Source: Devosia nanyangense (GTDB lineage: Bacteria > Pseudomonadota > Alphaproteobacteria > Rhizobiales > Devosiaceae). From it: a stretch of DNA of 64,000 nucleotides. This document shows, piece by piece, positions 1 through 9,002 of the stretch (within the stretch, counting starts at the first letter, position 1; each line of letters begins with the position of its first letter). The DNA is taken from positions 24,943 to 88,942 of the forward strand of contig JACRAF010000038.1 in NCBI GenBank assembly GCA_016213505.1, written 5' to 3'. The translations under genes and the position numbers were made by a program. The notes below the pieces were generated by a model that saw only the letters and a program-made list of their open reading frames with translations, had not been told where the DNA came from and did no database searches.

Positions 1-96
1 CATCACCGGACGGGTCGGGTAAGCGGCGATTGACACTGGCCCTTTGGCCAAGCCAGCTTACGATGCACTTATTCCATACTCGTCGAGGGGTCGAAA

Positions 97-312
97 ATGG
101 CAGACAAGAAGCCTCGCAGCCGTGACCTGGACTGGACGCCGCTGGCGCAGACGGCACCGGGGCCGGCTTCGTCAATGATGCCGTCGTTCTCCGGCCAGCC
201 GAATTTCAGCCCGTCGGTCATGACGGCGCACAACTATCTCGGCGCCGGGAACCCGCCGGTCGAACTCGACACGGCTGCGACGAAAGAAGCCGAGCCCAAG
301 CGCAGCAGGTAG
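97..312 (+). CDS. small hypothetical protein, 71 aa
   Basis: Not recognised. The 71-residue product is hydrophilic and Pro/Ser-rich in its middle, has a basic C-terminus (EPKRSR), and shows no signal peptide or membrane segment. A purine-rich GAGGGG lies about 6 bases before the ATG, supporting the start. It converges with ctaA, leaving about 10 bases between the two stops. Codons favour G/C at the third position, as in the neighbours, which argues for a genuine gene, but I see no domain to support a function. It could be a lineage-specific conserved small protein or a spurious ORF. Confidence 0.5.
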   Translation: MADKKPRSRDLDWTPLAQTAPGPASSMMPSFSGQPNFSPSVMTAHNYLGAGNPPVELDTAATKEAEPKRSR

Positions 313-322
313 CTTACCGGCG

Positions 323-1381
323 TCAGCCCCGCCGCGGAGTGATGTCCGCTAGCCACGCGACAGTCGCGCCGGCCAGCATGAAGGCCAGCGCCTGGTGGCC
401 CAGCGCCAGCGGCAGCGGCACTGACAGCACCAGGGTCGCGATGCCCAGCGCCACCTGCAGCAGCACCAGCAGCGCGATGCGCGGCAGCCACCCTTTGGCG
501 CCTCCCCCTGCCCCGCGCTTCCACACCCAGAGCGCGCCGACATAGAGCACGATGACGTAGGCGATGGTGCGGTGGACGAACTGCACCGTCAGCGCGTTCT
601 CGAACAGGTTCTTCCACCACGGGTCGATGGCCCCGAGGCCGTTGGGCACCAGTGCGCCGTCCATCAGCGGCCAGGTGTTGTAGCCCATGCCGGCGTCGAG
701 CCCGGCGACGAACGCACCGGCGATAACCTGCAAGAAGATCATGGCGAGCAGCAGCCGCACCGACCCGCGATCGGCATCGACGGGCACCGGGTGCGCGGGG
801 CTCAGGCGACGGGCCACCCAGATCAGCGCGAGGAACAGCAGCAGCGCCGCGCCCAGATGCGCCGCCAGCCGGTATTGCGAGACCGAGGTCAGCTCGGCAA
901 GGCCGGAGGAGACCATCCACCAGCCGAGCGCGCCCTGCAGCCCGCCGAGGACGAAGAGGCCGGCGAGCGGGGCCGCGAGGCTCCACGAGAAGCGGCGCTG
1001 GACGAGAAAGACGAGGAACGGCAGGGCGAAGACGACGCCGATGACGCGGCCGAGGAAGCGATGCGTCCACTCCCACCAGAAGATGTATTTGAAGCCCTCG
1101 AGCGTCATGTCCTGGTTGAGCAGCTTGAACTGCGGGATCTGCTTGTAGGCCTCGAACTCGGCGGACCAGTCGGCCTCGCTGAGCGGCGGGATGGCGCCCG
1201 AGATCGGCTGCCACGAGGTGATCGAGAGGCCGGAATCGGTGAGCCGGGTGATGCCGCCGACGACCACCATCGCGAGCACCATCAGTGCCACGACATAGAG
1301 CCAGATGCGGACGGGCCGCAGCCGGTCGGCGGGGGCGAAATTGGCGACGGATTCGGCGGAGGTGAGCGAGACCACGGGCAT
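323..1381 (-). CDS. ctaA: heme A synthase CtaA
   Basis: Integral membrane COX15/CtaA family protein that oxidises heme O to heme A for aa3-type cytochrome oxidase. With the chosen start the protein is 352 aa, normal for the alphaproteobacterial form, with about eight membrane helices. The first helix spans about residues 24-43 and is followed by the family motif GGITRLTDSGLSI. Four histidines sit where heme ligands are expected: H107 (WEWTHRFLG), H175 (RLAAHLG), H270 (FVHRTIAY) and H329 (LGHQAL). An in-frame ATG 54 bases upstream (1435) would add a polar 18-residue extension; I prefer 1381 because homologues begin close to the MPVVS region. No other cox assembly gene is visible nearby. Confidence 0.93.
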   Translation of the reverse strand: MPVVSLTSAESVANFAPADRLRPVRIWLYVVALMVLAMVVVGGITRLTDSGLSITSWQPISGAIPPLSEADWSAEFEAYKQIPQFKLLNQDMTLEGFKYIFWWEWTHRFLGRVIGVVFALPFLVFLVQRRFSWSLAAPLAGLFVLGGLQGALGWWMVSSGLAELTSVSQYRLAAHLGAALLLFLALIWVARRLSPAHPVPVDADRGSVRLLLAMIFLQVIAGAFVAGLDAGMGYNTWPLMDGALVPNGLGAIDPWWKNLFENALTVQFVHRTIAYVIVLYVGALWVWKRGAGGGAKGWLPRIALLVLLQVALGIATLVLSVPLPLALGHQALAFMLAGATVAWLADITPRRG

Positions 1382-1531
1382 TGACCGGACGGGAAATTGC
1401 GGCGAGGGAATAGCCCCGCGCCGCGTCAGGCGCAACCCTGGAGCCAGAAGCGACTCCAGGTCTCTTTGTCGCGTGATCGAACCGGAAAAGTCTGCAACTT
1501 TTCCTGATCACGCTCTTGGGAGTGCCGCAGC

Positions 1532-1735
1532 GTGCGCCAGACGACCCGCAGGCTTTGGGGAACGGTCGCGATCATCGTGCTGACCATCGCCTATCCGCTG
1601 GCTGCGATGGAGCTTTATGCGACCTACCTGATGGCCCTGCCCTGGTGGGGCGCGGTGCCCGTGTTCGCGGTGCTCGGTGCGTTGTGGTTCTTCCCGGCGA
1701 GCTGGATCATCCGCTGGATGGCGAAGGCGGACTGA
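1532..1735 (+). CDS. DUF2842 family small membrane protein
   Basis: A 67-residue protein with two hydrophobic helices (about residues 10-30 and 38-60) and a short basic N-terminus (MRQTTRRLWG). The pattern of a basic start, a helix, a Pro-Trp-Trp turn and a second helix ending in W-I-I-R-W matches DUF2842, an inner-membrane family of alphaproteobacteria without a known role. It is divergent from ctaA. Its stop overlaps a possible ATG of the next ORF (TGATG at 1733-1737), but the better start of that gene lies downstream. The family call rests on recollection of the family pattern, not on a search. Confidence 0.75.
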   Translation: MRQTTRRLWGTVAIIVLTIAYPLAAMELYATYLMALPWWGAVPVFAVLGALWFFPASWIIRWMAKAD

Positions 1736-1773
1736 TGGTTTCATCGAAGATGTGTGGAGAGGTTTTGGGCAAC

Positions 1774-2289
1774 ATGATTTTGACCGAGCCCCGCGATCCC
1801 AGATTCATCACTGTTCGTCGCGGCGGCACCTTAAGTGACGCTAACCATCACCTCCTCGCACTGTGGGCCGCTACCTGCGCGGTGCACGTGCTTCATTTCT
1901 TCGAAGAAGCCTTGCCAGGCGATGATCGTCCGCGACGCGCAATTGAACAGAACCATGTATGGGTTCGCGGTGAGATCACGATGCGCCAGGCCCACAAGAC
2001 CGCTTTTGTCGCCAATGCTGCGGCCAGGGACGTATCCGGCGCGGCCAAGTATGCAGCATTTGCCGCTGGCCAAGCTGTCGCGGTTGCCCATGTGGCTGCC
2101 CATGAGCTCGGCGCTGCGGCCTATGCGATCAGGGCCGTGCAAGCGGCGGCTCCTGAAGCCGGGCGCGAGCAAGCCGGCCGGCAAGAATGCCAATGGCAAC
2201 GCGAACAACTTCCAGACGAAATCCGAGAACTCGTGCGTGATGACCAGCGGCTGCGCAATCACGCATGTTGGTTTGTGTTCGACTGCTGA
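1774..2289 (+). CDS. putative immunity protein, Imm5-like
   Basis: The 171-residue product resembles the alpha-helical Imm5-like putative immunity proteins: an N-terminal LLALWAATCAVHVLHFFEE helix, a DDRPRRAIE segment, WVRGEI, then Ala/His-rich helices containing AGQAVAVAHVAAHELGAAAY, and a C-terminal QREQLPDEIRELV helix. Such proteins are thought to neutralise cognate polymorphic toxins. No toxin gene is visible here, so it is an orphan. I chose the ATG at 1774 because GGAGAGG lies about 11 bases upstream; an earlier in-frame ATG at 1735 overlaps the DUF2842 stop. The gene seems less GC-biased at third positions than its neighbours, consistent with horizontal gain. A 143-aa ORF on the opposite strand is a shadow. 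Confidence 0.75.
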   Translation: MILTEPRDPRFITVRRGGTLSDANHHLLALWAATCAVHVLHFFEEALPGDDRPRRAIEQNHVWVRGEITMRQAHKTAFVANAAARDVSGAAKYAAFAAGQAVAVAHVAAHELGAAAYAIRAVQAAAPEAGREQAGRQECQWQREQLPDEIRELVRDDQRLRNHACWFVFDC

Positions 2290-2332
2290 CCAGAGCGGGC
2301 ACCGGGGCAGGTCCCGACCGCAATTTCTCGCC

Positions 2333-3367
2333 TCAACGCCCCATCATCGTGAACACCGCTGGGGCGCCGAACACGTCCATGTAGCGTTTGGCCTGGAACA
2401 GGCCGTTGAGCGAGACGCGGGGCAGCGCGGTGAGCGTGTCGCGATGCCTGCGGTAGAGGCCGCCGGGGATGGTGGTGACGGCCGAGCGAAGGCCGAGTTC
2501 CCTGGCCATCCGATACTCGCGCGGTCCAGCGGCGCTCGGGCTGCCGATAGGGTAGCTCAAATGGATCGGGCGGCGGCCGAACTGGGCTTCCATCACCTTC
2601 AGCGATTGTTCGATTTCGCTCAGCGCCTGCTCGGGCGGCAGCTTGGCCAGCTCGTAGTGGTTCACGGTGTGGGCGCCGAGGGTGCAGAGTTGTTCGCCGG
2701 CGAAGGGGCGCAGCTCCGTCCAGTCCATGATCAGGGCCCGACAATGCGCCTCGAGATCGAGATCGTATTTGGCGGCGAGATCGCGGATCAGCGCGACGCG
2801 ATCCGGCTCAGGCACGGCGCGCATCTTTGCGTAGATCAGATCGTAGGCCGCCTGCTTTTCGCTCAGCGTGGCAGTGGGGACGTAGTCGGTCTCGCCATTG
2901 GTCGTGACCGCGACCGCCCCCTGCCCGGCGATGATGTCCTCGAGCGCCTGCCACCAGACCTCGCCCACGCCATCGACCAGCGCGGTGGGCACATAGAGCG
3001 TGAACGGGCACTGGTGGCGCCGGAGGACCGGCAGCGCGTATTTGAGGTTGTCGCGATAGGCGTCGTCGAAGGTGAAGACGGCGAAGCGCTTCTCGGGGAA
3101 ATCCGATTCCAGCCGGCGCACCGCCTCGCCGATGTCGACGGTGTCGAAGCCGAGTTGGCGGATGCGGCGGATGGCGAAATCGAGGAAGTCCGGCTTCACC
3201 TGGAGGATGGCGTTGGGCGAGAAATCGGCGGGATCGTCGGGCAGCACGCGATGCAGCGTGAAGATGACGCCGCGGCTGCGCGACAGGTTGCGGATCAGCG
3301 TCGTCAGCCGCGTTGCCCAGAGCAACTCGAAGGCACCGCGGATGGCGGCGTAGCGCAGCCCCGCCAT
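2333..3367 (-). CDS. polysaccharide deacetylase (NodB domain, CE4)
   Basis: A 344-residue NodB/CE4 homology protein expected to N- or O-deacetylate a cell-surface glycan. The CE4 metal and catalytic motif 1 is seen as TFDDAYRDN (residues 99-107), preceded by FTLHR (36-40); motif 2 is HTVNH (233-237); a later SYPIGS (271-276) fits the barrel pattern. No clear signal peptide is present, although residues 10-25 are moderately hydrophobic, so it may act at the cytoplasmic side or as a membrane-associated enzyme. Its start codon overlaps the stop of the upstream Wzz-like gene (ATGA at 3364-3367), so the two are translationally coupled within the exopolysaccharide locus. Confidence 0.85.
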   Translation of the reverse strand: MAGLRYAAIRGAFELLWATRLTTLIRNLSRSRGVIFTLHRVLPDDPADFSPNAILQVKPDFLDFAIRRIRQLGFDTVDIGEAVRRLESDFPEKRFAVFTFDDAYRDNLKYALPVLRRHQCPFTLYVPTALVDGVGEVWWQALEDIIAGQGAVAVTTNGETDYVPTATLSEKQAAYDLIYAKMRAVPEPDRVALIRDLAAKYDLDLEAHCRALIMDWTELRPFAGEQLCTLGAHTVNHYELAKLPPEQALSEIEQSLKVMEAQFGRRPIHLSYPIGSPSAAGPREYRMARELGLRSAVTTIPGGLYRRHRDTLTALPRVSLNGLFQAKRYMDVFGAPAVFTMMGR

Positions 3368-5526
3368 CAGGCGACTTCGGATTGCCGTTCGGGCACCAGA
3401 ACGCTCGGCGCGACCTCGAAGCCGAGCGCGGCGGCATCGGCGGTGACGGCATCGACCAGCACGGCCGGAGTGGCGTTCTGGCGGACCATGACGAGGCGGC
3501 CCCTGACCCCGGCAAACACCGGCAGGCTCGAATTGAGCCCGACCCGGCCGGTCGAAACGATCACCACCTCATAGATGTCGCCGAGGGCTTCGAGCAGGGT
3601 CACCGGCCGCATGGAACGGCGATCCAGTGTGGTGAGATGGCCCCACGGCACTTCGGCGAGGCCCTCGCGCACCTTGTGGACGACGTCGCCGAAACTCGCT
3701 TGCTCGCCGCAAAGATCGGTGATCCCCAGCGCGGTCGAGGGGCGGCCGCTGCCGGCGTCGACGCGGCAGATGCTGAGGCCCTTGTGGAGCGCGTCCGAAA
3801 CGAGGCGGTCGGCGACGATGGCGGCGTCGCGCGCTTCCGAGACGGCGGCGAGCAGGACGACGCGAACGCGGCCGAGAGCAATGTCGGCACTGAGGTTGGA
3901 GAGGGCGAGTTGGCCGTCGGCCACGGCGCGATGACGGGGCTCGGGCGCGGCGACCGGCTCCGCTCGCGGCGGGGCCACGACGGGGCTGGCGACTGCGGCG
4001 GCCTCATAGGCCGGCTCGGGCATATCGGCGAGATCGACATCGTCCTCGGCGGCCTCCGCTTCGGCTGCGATGTCCTCGCCGTCCTCGCCGACCGACTCGA
4101 ACTCGGGCTCGACGGCCTCGTGCAGCGTGCGGTCATAGACGGCGCGGCCCGACATCAGCTCGCCGAAGAGCACCGTGCCGACCTGCAGCACCAGCGCGAC
4201 GACGCCGACGGCGCCCAGGATCAGTGCGGTCTTTGGCGACGCCGGCACCACCGACGGTGCGGCCTGGGTGATGACGCGCACGTCGGGGAGCACCGAGCCG
4301 GTGTCGGTGCGGCCCGAGGCGTCGCGATATTTGAGCAGATAGCCGTCGAGCAGGTCGCGCTGCGCCTTGGCCTCGCGGGTCAGGCTGTCGAGCGTGACGC
4401 TGTCCTTGGTCTGGGTCGAGGCGGCGAGCCTGGCGCGGGCGAGATCGTCGTTGAGCGACTGAATCACCCCGTCCTCGATCGTCACCTGCGCGTCGAGCCC
4501 ATCGGCGATGCGTTTGGCCTCGGAGCGGATCTGGGTGTTGATCTGGGCGATCTGGGCGTTGAGAGCGACGATGGTCGGGTGCGCGGGCAAGAGCGTCGCG
4601 AGTTTTTCGGCGAGCGTGCTCTGCAGCGTCGCGCGCGAATTCATCAGCGACTGGATCACTGCGCTGTTGCGCACGTCCTCGACCCCGTCCACCGACTGGC
4701 CGGAGGCGATCAGCTTGCGGATCAGGTCGGCGTGCTGCTCGGCGGCGTTCTTGAGCTGCTGGGCGTCGGTGATCTGCTTGCCGATATCGGAAATCTGCTG
4801 GTCGGGCAGCGTCGTGCCGTTTGTGCCGGCGAAGATCGAGTTGTCGGACTTGTAGTTGGCGACCATGGTATCGGCCTCCTGCACCTTGACGCGCAACGTA
4901 TCGATCTGCTGCTGCAGCCAGGCGGTGGCCTCGGCGGTGTCAGTCACCAGCTGGGTGGCGCGGCGCCTGACGTGTTCGGCGGCGATGGCGTTGGCGATCT
5001 TGGCGGCGAGCTGCGGATCGGCCGAGCGCGCATAGACAGAGAGCACGGCGCTGTCGCGCTCGCGGATCACCGTCAGGCGCTCGTTGAGGTTCTGCAGCAC
5101 CGTCTCGTCGATGCTCTTGGGCTCGGGCTTCCGGCCGACCAGCGTCAGGATCATGGTCAGCGGGTTGGCCGCCGCGCCGTTGAATTCCGCCACCGAGCGG
5201 AGGTTGAGCGTGTCGACGACCGCGAGCAGCGTGTCGCGCGATTTGACCAACTCGACCTGACTCGACATCAGCGCGTCGATGGTGATGCCCGAATTGGTGG
5301 TCGGCGTCTGGGTCGTCGCGGTCTGGGTGAAGCTGCTGGTGCGATCCTCGACGAGGAGGCTCGCCACCGACTCGTATTGCTTGGGCACGAACAACAGGAG
5401 GGCGAAGGTCGCGACGACGAGGAGCGCCGTGACGACCACGATGCGGATCGCCCGCGCCCACAGCGCCCCCATGAGCGCACCGGCATCCATCCGCAAATCC
5501 TCGGCGGGCGTCGACTCAACCGTCAT
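3367..5526 (-). CDS. Wzz/GumC-type polysaccharide co-polymerase with degenerate kinase-like domain
   Basis: A 719-residue inner-membrane chain-length regulator. It has TM1 at about residues 25-47, a long periplasmic Wzz/GNVR region with coiled-coil helices (about 140-400), TM2 at about 434-455, then an acidic linker (470-505) and a C-terminal domain (553-719). The C-terminal domain aligns with bacterial tyrosine kinases (BY-kinases), but the Walker A position reads AAVSEARDAAIV with no GKS/T; Walker A' is only ICRVDAG, and the Walker B region reads YEVVIVSTG. ATP binding is therefore unlikely, and no Tyr-rich tail is present. It is coupled to the deacetylase gene downstream and divergent from the Wza-like gene. 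A 769-aa ORF on the other strand is an antisense shadow. Confidence 0.88.
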   Translation of the reverse strand: MTVESTPAEDLRMDAGALMGALWARAIRIVVVTALLVVATFALLLFVPKQYESVASLLVEDRTSSFTQTATTQTPTTNSGITIDALMSSQVELVKSRDTLLAVVDTLNLRSVAEFNGAAANPLTMILTLVGRKPEPKSIDETVLQNLNERLTVIRERDSAVLSVYARSADPQLAAKIANAIAAEHVRRRATQLVTDTAEATAWLQQQIDTLRVKVQEADTMVANYKSDNSIFAGTNGTTLPDQQISDIGKQITDAQQLKNAAEQHADLIRKLIASGQSVDGVEDVRNSAVIQSLMNSRATLQSTLAEKLATLLPAHPTIVALNAQIAQINTQIRSEAKRIADGLDAQVTIEDGVIQSLNDDLARARLAASTQTKDSVTLDSLTREAKAQRDLLDGYLLKYRDASGRTDTGSVLPDVRVITQAAPSVVPASPKTALILGAVGVVALVLQVGTVLFGELMSGRAVYDRTLHEAVEPEFESVGEDGEDIAAEAEAAEDDVDLADMPEPAYEAAAVASPVVAPPRAEPVAAPEPRHRAVADGQLALSNLSADIALGRVRVVLLAAVSEARDAAIVADRLVSDALHKGLSICRVDAGSGRPSTALGITDLCGEQASFGDVVHKVREGLAEVPWGHLTTLDRRSMRPVTLLEALGDIYEVVIVSTGRVGLNSSLPVFAGVRGRLVMVRQNATPAVLVDAVTADAAALGFEVAPSVLVPERQSEVA

Positions 5527-5679
5527 CGCGGGGCCTCACAATCGTCCCCCGATTTATCGGCCGTGCGTGGTCAACAATCGGTTAAGGCCGTTGCAAACCG
5601 CAATCTAGGGGGCGGCGCATAAGCACATTGTTAACCATGCGCACCCGACACTGCGGCGACTCTTTGTGACCGGATTCCC

Positions 5680-6234
5680 ATGCGCTGGCTGCAGCTTTTG
5701 TTGGTCCTGCTTCTGGTGCCGCTGGCGGCGTGTTCGCTGAGCGGGCGGAGCAACAGCTATCCGCTCGAGGTGCGCGGGCCCTACACGCTCGACGGCGGCG
5801 ACGTGCTGCGGGTGACGGTCTATGGCGAGGATGCACTCAGCAAGACCTACAAGGTCGACGACGCGGGGACCGTGTCGTTCCCGCTGGTCGGTCCGGTGAA
5901 TGTGCGCGGGCTGACGGTCGAGCAGGCCGCCGGCGCCATCGCGGCAGGGCTTGCCAATGGCTTCATGCGCAGCCCGAATGTCGCCGCCGAGATCGACACT
6001 TACCGGCCGTTCTTCATCCAGGGCGCAGTGAAGAATGGCGGGCAATTCCCTTATGTCTCGGGGATGACGGTGCGGGCGGCGGTGTCGACCGCCGGCGGCT
6101 ATTCGGACACCGCCAACCGCAACCGGGTGACGATCTATCGCAAGCAGGGCGACCAGATGGTCAAAAGCACTGTGGACCTCGATTTCCCGATCTTCCCAGG
6201 CGACACGATCGTGGTCGCCGAACGTTGGCTCTGA
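5680..6234 (+). CDS. Wza-like polysaccharide export lipoprotein
   Basis: A 184-residue outer-membrane polysaccharide export protein. It has a lipoprotein signal with lipobox LAAC (Cys18), a Poly_export domain (YTLDGGDVLRVTVYGED, about residues 35-110) and a SLBB-like part (FFIQGAVKNGGQFPYVSGMT). It is short compared with E. coli Wza (about 380 aa), which is common for alphaproteobacterial export lipoproteins that lack the C-terminal helix. It is divergent from the Wzz-like gene across a 153-bp AT-richer gap that probably holds both promoters. The glycosyltransferase gene starts 5 bases after its stop. Confidence 0.9.
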   Translation: MRWLQLLLVLLLVPLAACSLSGRSNSYPLEVRGPYTLDGGDVLRVTVYGEDALSKTYKVDDAGTVSFPLVGPVNVRGLTVEQAAGAIAAGLANGFMRSPNVAAEIDTYRPFFIQGAVKNGGQFPYVSGMTVRAAVSTAGGYSDTANRNRVTIYRKQGDQMVKSTVDLDFPIFPGDTIVVAERWL

Positions 6235-6238
6235 GCCG

Positions 6239-7384
6239 GTGACGGGCGAAAGACCGCTTCGCATTCTCGAAATCCTTCGGGCCCCGGTCGGCGGGCTGTT
6301 CCGTCACGTCAGCGACCTCACCGGGGAACTGGCGCGGCGCGGCCACCAGATCGGCATCGTCGTCGACAGCCTCACCTCCGATGCGCTGACCGAAGAACGT
6401 CTGGGCAAGCTTGCGCCCTCGGCGGCGCTCGGCATCCACAACATGCCGATGCCGCGCACGCTCGGGGTCGGCGATTTCACCACGCCCTATGCGATCCGCA
6501 AGCTGGCGCGAAAGCTCGAGATCGACGTGCTGCACGGGCACGGGGCCAAGGGCGGGCTCGGGGCGCGGCTCGGGCGCACCGGCCGCTCGGTATCGCTCAA
6601 CACGCCGCATGGCGGGGTGCTCAACTACAAGCCGGGATCGCTCGTCGGCCAGTTCTTCCGCAATGCCGAGCGGGCAATCGGCGGCATCACCGATGCGTAC
6701 ATCTTCGAGAGCGCCTATGCGCAGCGCGCCTTCCACGAGCAGATCGGGGTGCCGCCCTGCCGCGAGGCGGTGATCCACAACGGCCTCGCGCCGGCCGAAT
6801 TTGAGCCGGTGCCGCCCGATCGGGATGCACGCGATTTCGTGTTCATCGGCGAATTCCGCGACGTCAAGGGCCTGCGCTATCTGCTCGAAGCGCTGGTCGA
6901 TGTGAAGGCGCCGGACGGGCGGCTCGCGACGCTGGCCATGGCGGGCGGCGGCCCGGAGTTCGAGGCGACCAAGGCGCGGATCACCGAGCTCGGTCTCGAC
7001 GGCCGTGTGGACCTGCTCGGCGTGCAGCCGGCGCGACCGACGCTGAGGCGCGGGCGCTGCCTCGTGGTGCCGTCGCTGGCCGAATCCCTGCCCTATGTGA
7101 TCCTCGAGGGCGCATCGGCCGGCCGGCCGGTGATTTCGACCAGTGTCGGAGGCATCGCCGAAATCTATGGGCCGACCGCCGGGAGCCTGGTTCCACCCGC
7201 CGATGCCGGAGCGCTCCGGAAGGCCATGCAGCGCGAGTTGGACGATCCGGAAGCCGCCGCGCACGAGGCAGCGGAGCGGCTCGACTTCATCCGGCCGCGC
7301 TTTTCGATCGCCCACATGACCGACCAGATCGAGGCCCTCTACCGCGAGCTGCTGGCGGCACGGCTCGCGCGCCCCGCGGCGTAG
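6239..7384 (+). CDS. glycosyltransferase family 4
   Basis: A 381-residue GT-B glycosyltransferase with a GTG start. The N-terminal domain carries the acceptor-side GG loop (APVGGLFRHV, residues about 15-24). The C-terminal Glycos_transf_1 domain has FIGEFRDVKGLRYLLEAL, and the nucleotide-sugar E-x7-E region is VVPSLAESLPYVILEGASAG. It should add a sugar to the lipid-linked repeat at the cytoplasmic face. It lies 4 bases after the Wza-like gene, so it is in one operon. It is the only dedicated glycosyltransferase seen in this locus apart from the initiating enzyme. The donor and linkage cannot be told from sequence. Confidence 0.9.
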   Translation: MTGERPLRILEILRAPVGGLFRHVSDLTGELARRGHQIGIVVDSLTSDALTEERLGKLAPSAALGIHNMPMPRTLGVGDFTTPYAIRKLARKLEIDVLHGHGAKGGLGARLGRTGRSVSLNTPHGGVLNYKPGSLVGQFFRNAERAIGGITDAYIFESAYAQRAFHEQIGVPPCREAVIHNGLAPAEFEPVPPDRDARDFVFIGEFRDVKGLRYLLEALVDVKAPDGRLATLAMAGGGPEFEATKARITELGLDGRVDLLGVQPARPTLRRGRCLVVPSLAESLPYVILEGASAGRPVISTSVGGIAEIYGPTAGSLVPPADAGALRKAMQRELDDPEAAAHEAAERLDFIRPRFSIAHMTDQIEALYRELLAARLARPAA

Positions 7385-7484
7385 ACGTTTCATGGTTAAT
7401 CATAGCGATCGGTTTTCACTCGGCCTTCACGCCTTGGGCCTAAGATTTGCTGGAGAAATTCCTCTCTCCCGCAAGTGACCGCCG

Positions 7485-9002
7485 ATGTTCCGCCTCGATC
7501 CGACCCAAGCCGTACTGCACCACCTTTCGCGCAAGGCCGGCGCCGGCCCGAGTTCGCTCAGCCCCGAGGCGCGGCTGATCGTCGAGGCGCCGATCGAGCC
7601 GAGCTATTCGAGCGCTGTGATCATCGGCATCGCCCAGGTGATCGAGGGACTGCTGCTGGCGACGCTCGGCTTTGCCATTTTCGCCACCTATGTCGAGCCC
7701 GGCCAGAGCGCCATCTACCTGCCGACGATCCTGGTCACGACGCTGTTCGCCAACGTGCTGTTCAACGCGGCGCGGACCCACCGCATCATCGCCTACCGCA
7801 CCGCCGTCCAGCAGGCCGGGCGCGTGCTCGCGGCATGGTCGCTGGTGTTCATCGTGCTGATGACGGCAGCCTTCCTGTTCAAGACATCCGAACTCGTGTC
7901 GCGGGTCTGGCTGGTCAGCTGGTACATCTCGGGCGGGCTGGTGCTGGTGCTGTTCCGACTGTCGCTGCGCGCCATGGTCCTCGAATGGACCAAAGAGGGC
8001 CGGCTCAAGCGCCGCACAGTGATCGTCGGCGGCGGCCACGACGCCGAAGTGCTCATCGACTCGATCACCAAGAGCGCCAGCTCCGACGTGCGCCTGCTCG
8101 GCCTGTTCGACGATCGCGACGATATCCGCTCGCCGGAATCGGTGGCGGGGCTCGCCAAGCTCGGGCGCATAGCGGACCTGCTCGAATTCGCCCGCCAGAC
8201 GCGCGTCGACCTGGTGATCGTCTCGATGCCGCTCAGCGCCGAAAAGCGCGTCCTGGAGATGCTGACGCAACTCTGGGTGCTGCCGGTCGACATCCGGCTC
8301 TCGGCGCATATGAGCAAGCTCCGCTTCACCTCGAAGGCCTATTCCTATGTCGGCGACGTGCCGGTGTTCGACATGGCCGACCGGCCGATCTCGGACTGGA
8401 ACCTCGTTTTCAAATGGGTCTTCGACAAGCTGGTGGCGATCGCCGCGCTGATCCTGTTGGCGCCGGTGATGGTGGCCACGGCCATTGCCATCAAGCTCGA
8501 CAGCCCGGGACCGGTGTTCTTCCGGCAGAAGCGGCAGGGGTTCAACAACGAGGAAATCGAGATCTACAAGTTCCGCTCGATGCGGACCGACATGGCCGAC
8601 GCCACCGCGAGCAAGCTCGTCACCCGGGACGACCCGCGGGTGACCAAGGTCGGCAAGTTCATCCGCAAGACCTCGATCGACGAGCTGCCGCAGCTGTTCA
8701 ACGTGCTGCGCGGCGAGCTGTCGATCGTCGGGCCGCGCCCGCATGCGCCGCAGGCCAAGGCCGACAATCTGCTCTACTACGAGGCCGTCGAGGGCTACTT
8801 CGCCCGCCACAAGGTGAAGCCGGGGATCACCGGCTGGGCCCAGATCCATGGCTGGCGCGGCGAGACCGATACCGTCGACAAGATCATGCAGAGAGTCCAG
8901 CACGACCTCTACTACATTGAAAAATGGTCGATTCTGCTCGATCTCTACATCGTGCTGATGACCCCGTTCTCGCTCTTTTCGAAGTCCGAAAACGCCTATT
9001 GA
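7485..9002 (+). CDS. undecaprenyl-phosphate sugar phosphotransferase (WcaJ/ExoY type)
   Basis: A 505-residue polyprenyl glycosylphosphotransferase that starts glycan synthesis by moving a sugar-1-phosphate onto undecaprenyl phosphate. It has several N-terminal helices (about 45-160), a CoA_binding_3 Rossmann-like middle (RTVIVGGGHDAEVLID) and a bacterial sugar transferase domain from about residue 308. Hallmarks are KLDSPGPVFFRQKRQG, the catalytic-region KFRSM followed by RKTSIDELPQLFNVLRGE, SIVGPRPHA and KPGITGWAQIHGWRG. The length fits the undecaprenyl-phosphate glucose phosphotransferase group. Its stop overlaps the next start (TGATG at 9000-9004). Confidence 0.92.
   Translation: MFRLDPTQAVLHHLSRKAGAGPSSLSPEARLIVEAPIEPSYSSAVIIGIAQVIEGLLLATLGFAIFATYVEPGQSAIYLPTILVTTLFANVLFNAARTHRIIAYRTAVQQAGRVLAAWSLVFIVLMTAAFLFKTSELVSRVWLVSWYISGGLVLVLFRLSLRAMVLEWTKEGRLKRRTVIVGGGHDAEVLIDSITKSASSDVRLLGLFDDRDDIRSPESVAGLAKLGRIADLLEFARQTRVDLVIVSMPLSAEKRVLEMLTQLWVLPVDIRLSAHMSKLRFTSKAYSYVGDVPVFDMADRPISDWNLVFKWVFDKLVAIAALILLAPVMVATAIAIKLDSPGPVFFRQKRQGFNNEEIEIYKFRSMRTDMADATASKLVTRDDPRVTKVGKFIRKTSIDELPQLFNVLRGELSIVGPRPHAPQAKADNLLYYEAVEGYFARHKVKPGITGWAQIHGWRGETDTVDKIMQRVQHDLYYIEKWSILLDLYIVLMTPFSLFSKSENAY

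Noticed and set aside
1831..2262. 143-residue minus-strand ORF opposite the immunity-like gene
   Set aside because: The plus-strand product matches the Imm5-like family and has a good ribosome site; this one has neither.
3313..5622. 769-residue ORF on the plus strand
   Set aside because: It is exactly antisense to the Wzz-like gene, has low-complexity composition (R/D/G/H-rich) and no domain. High-GC coding DNA often leaves open antisense frames.
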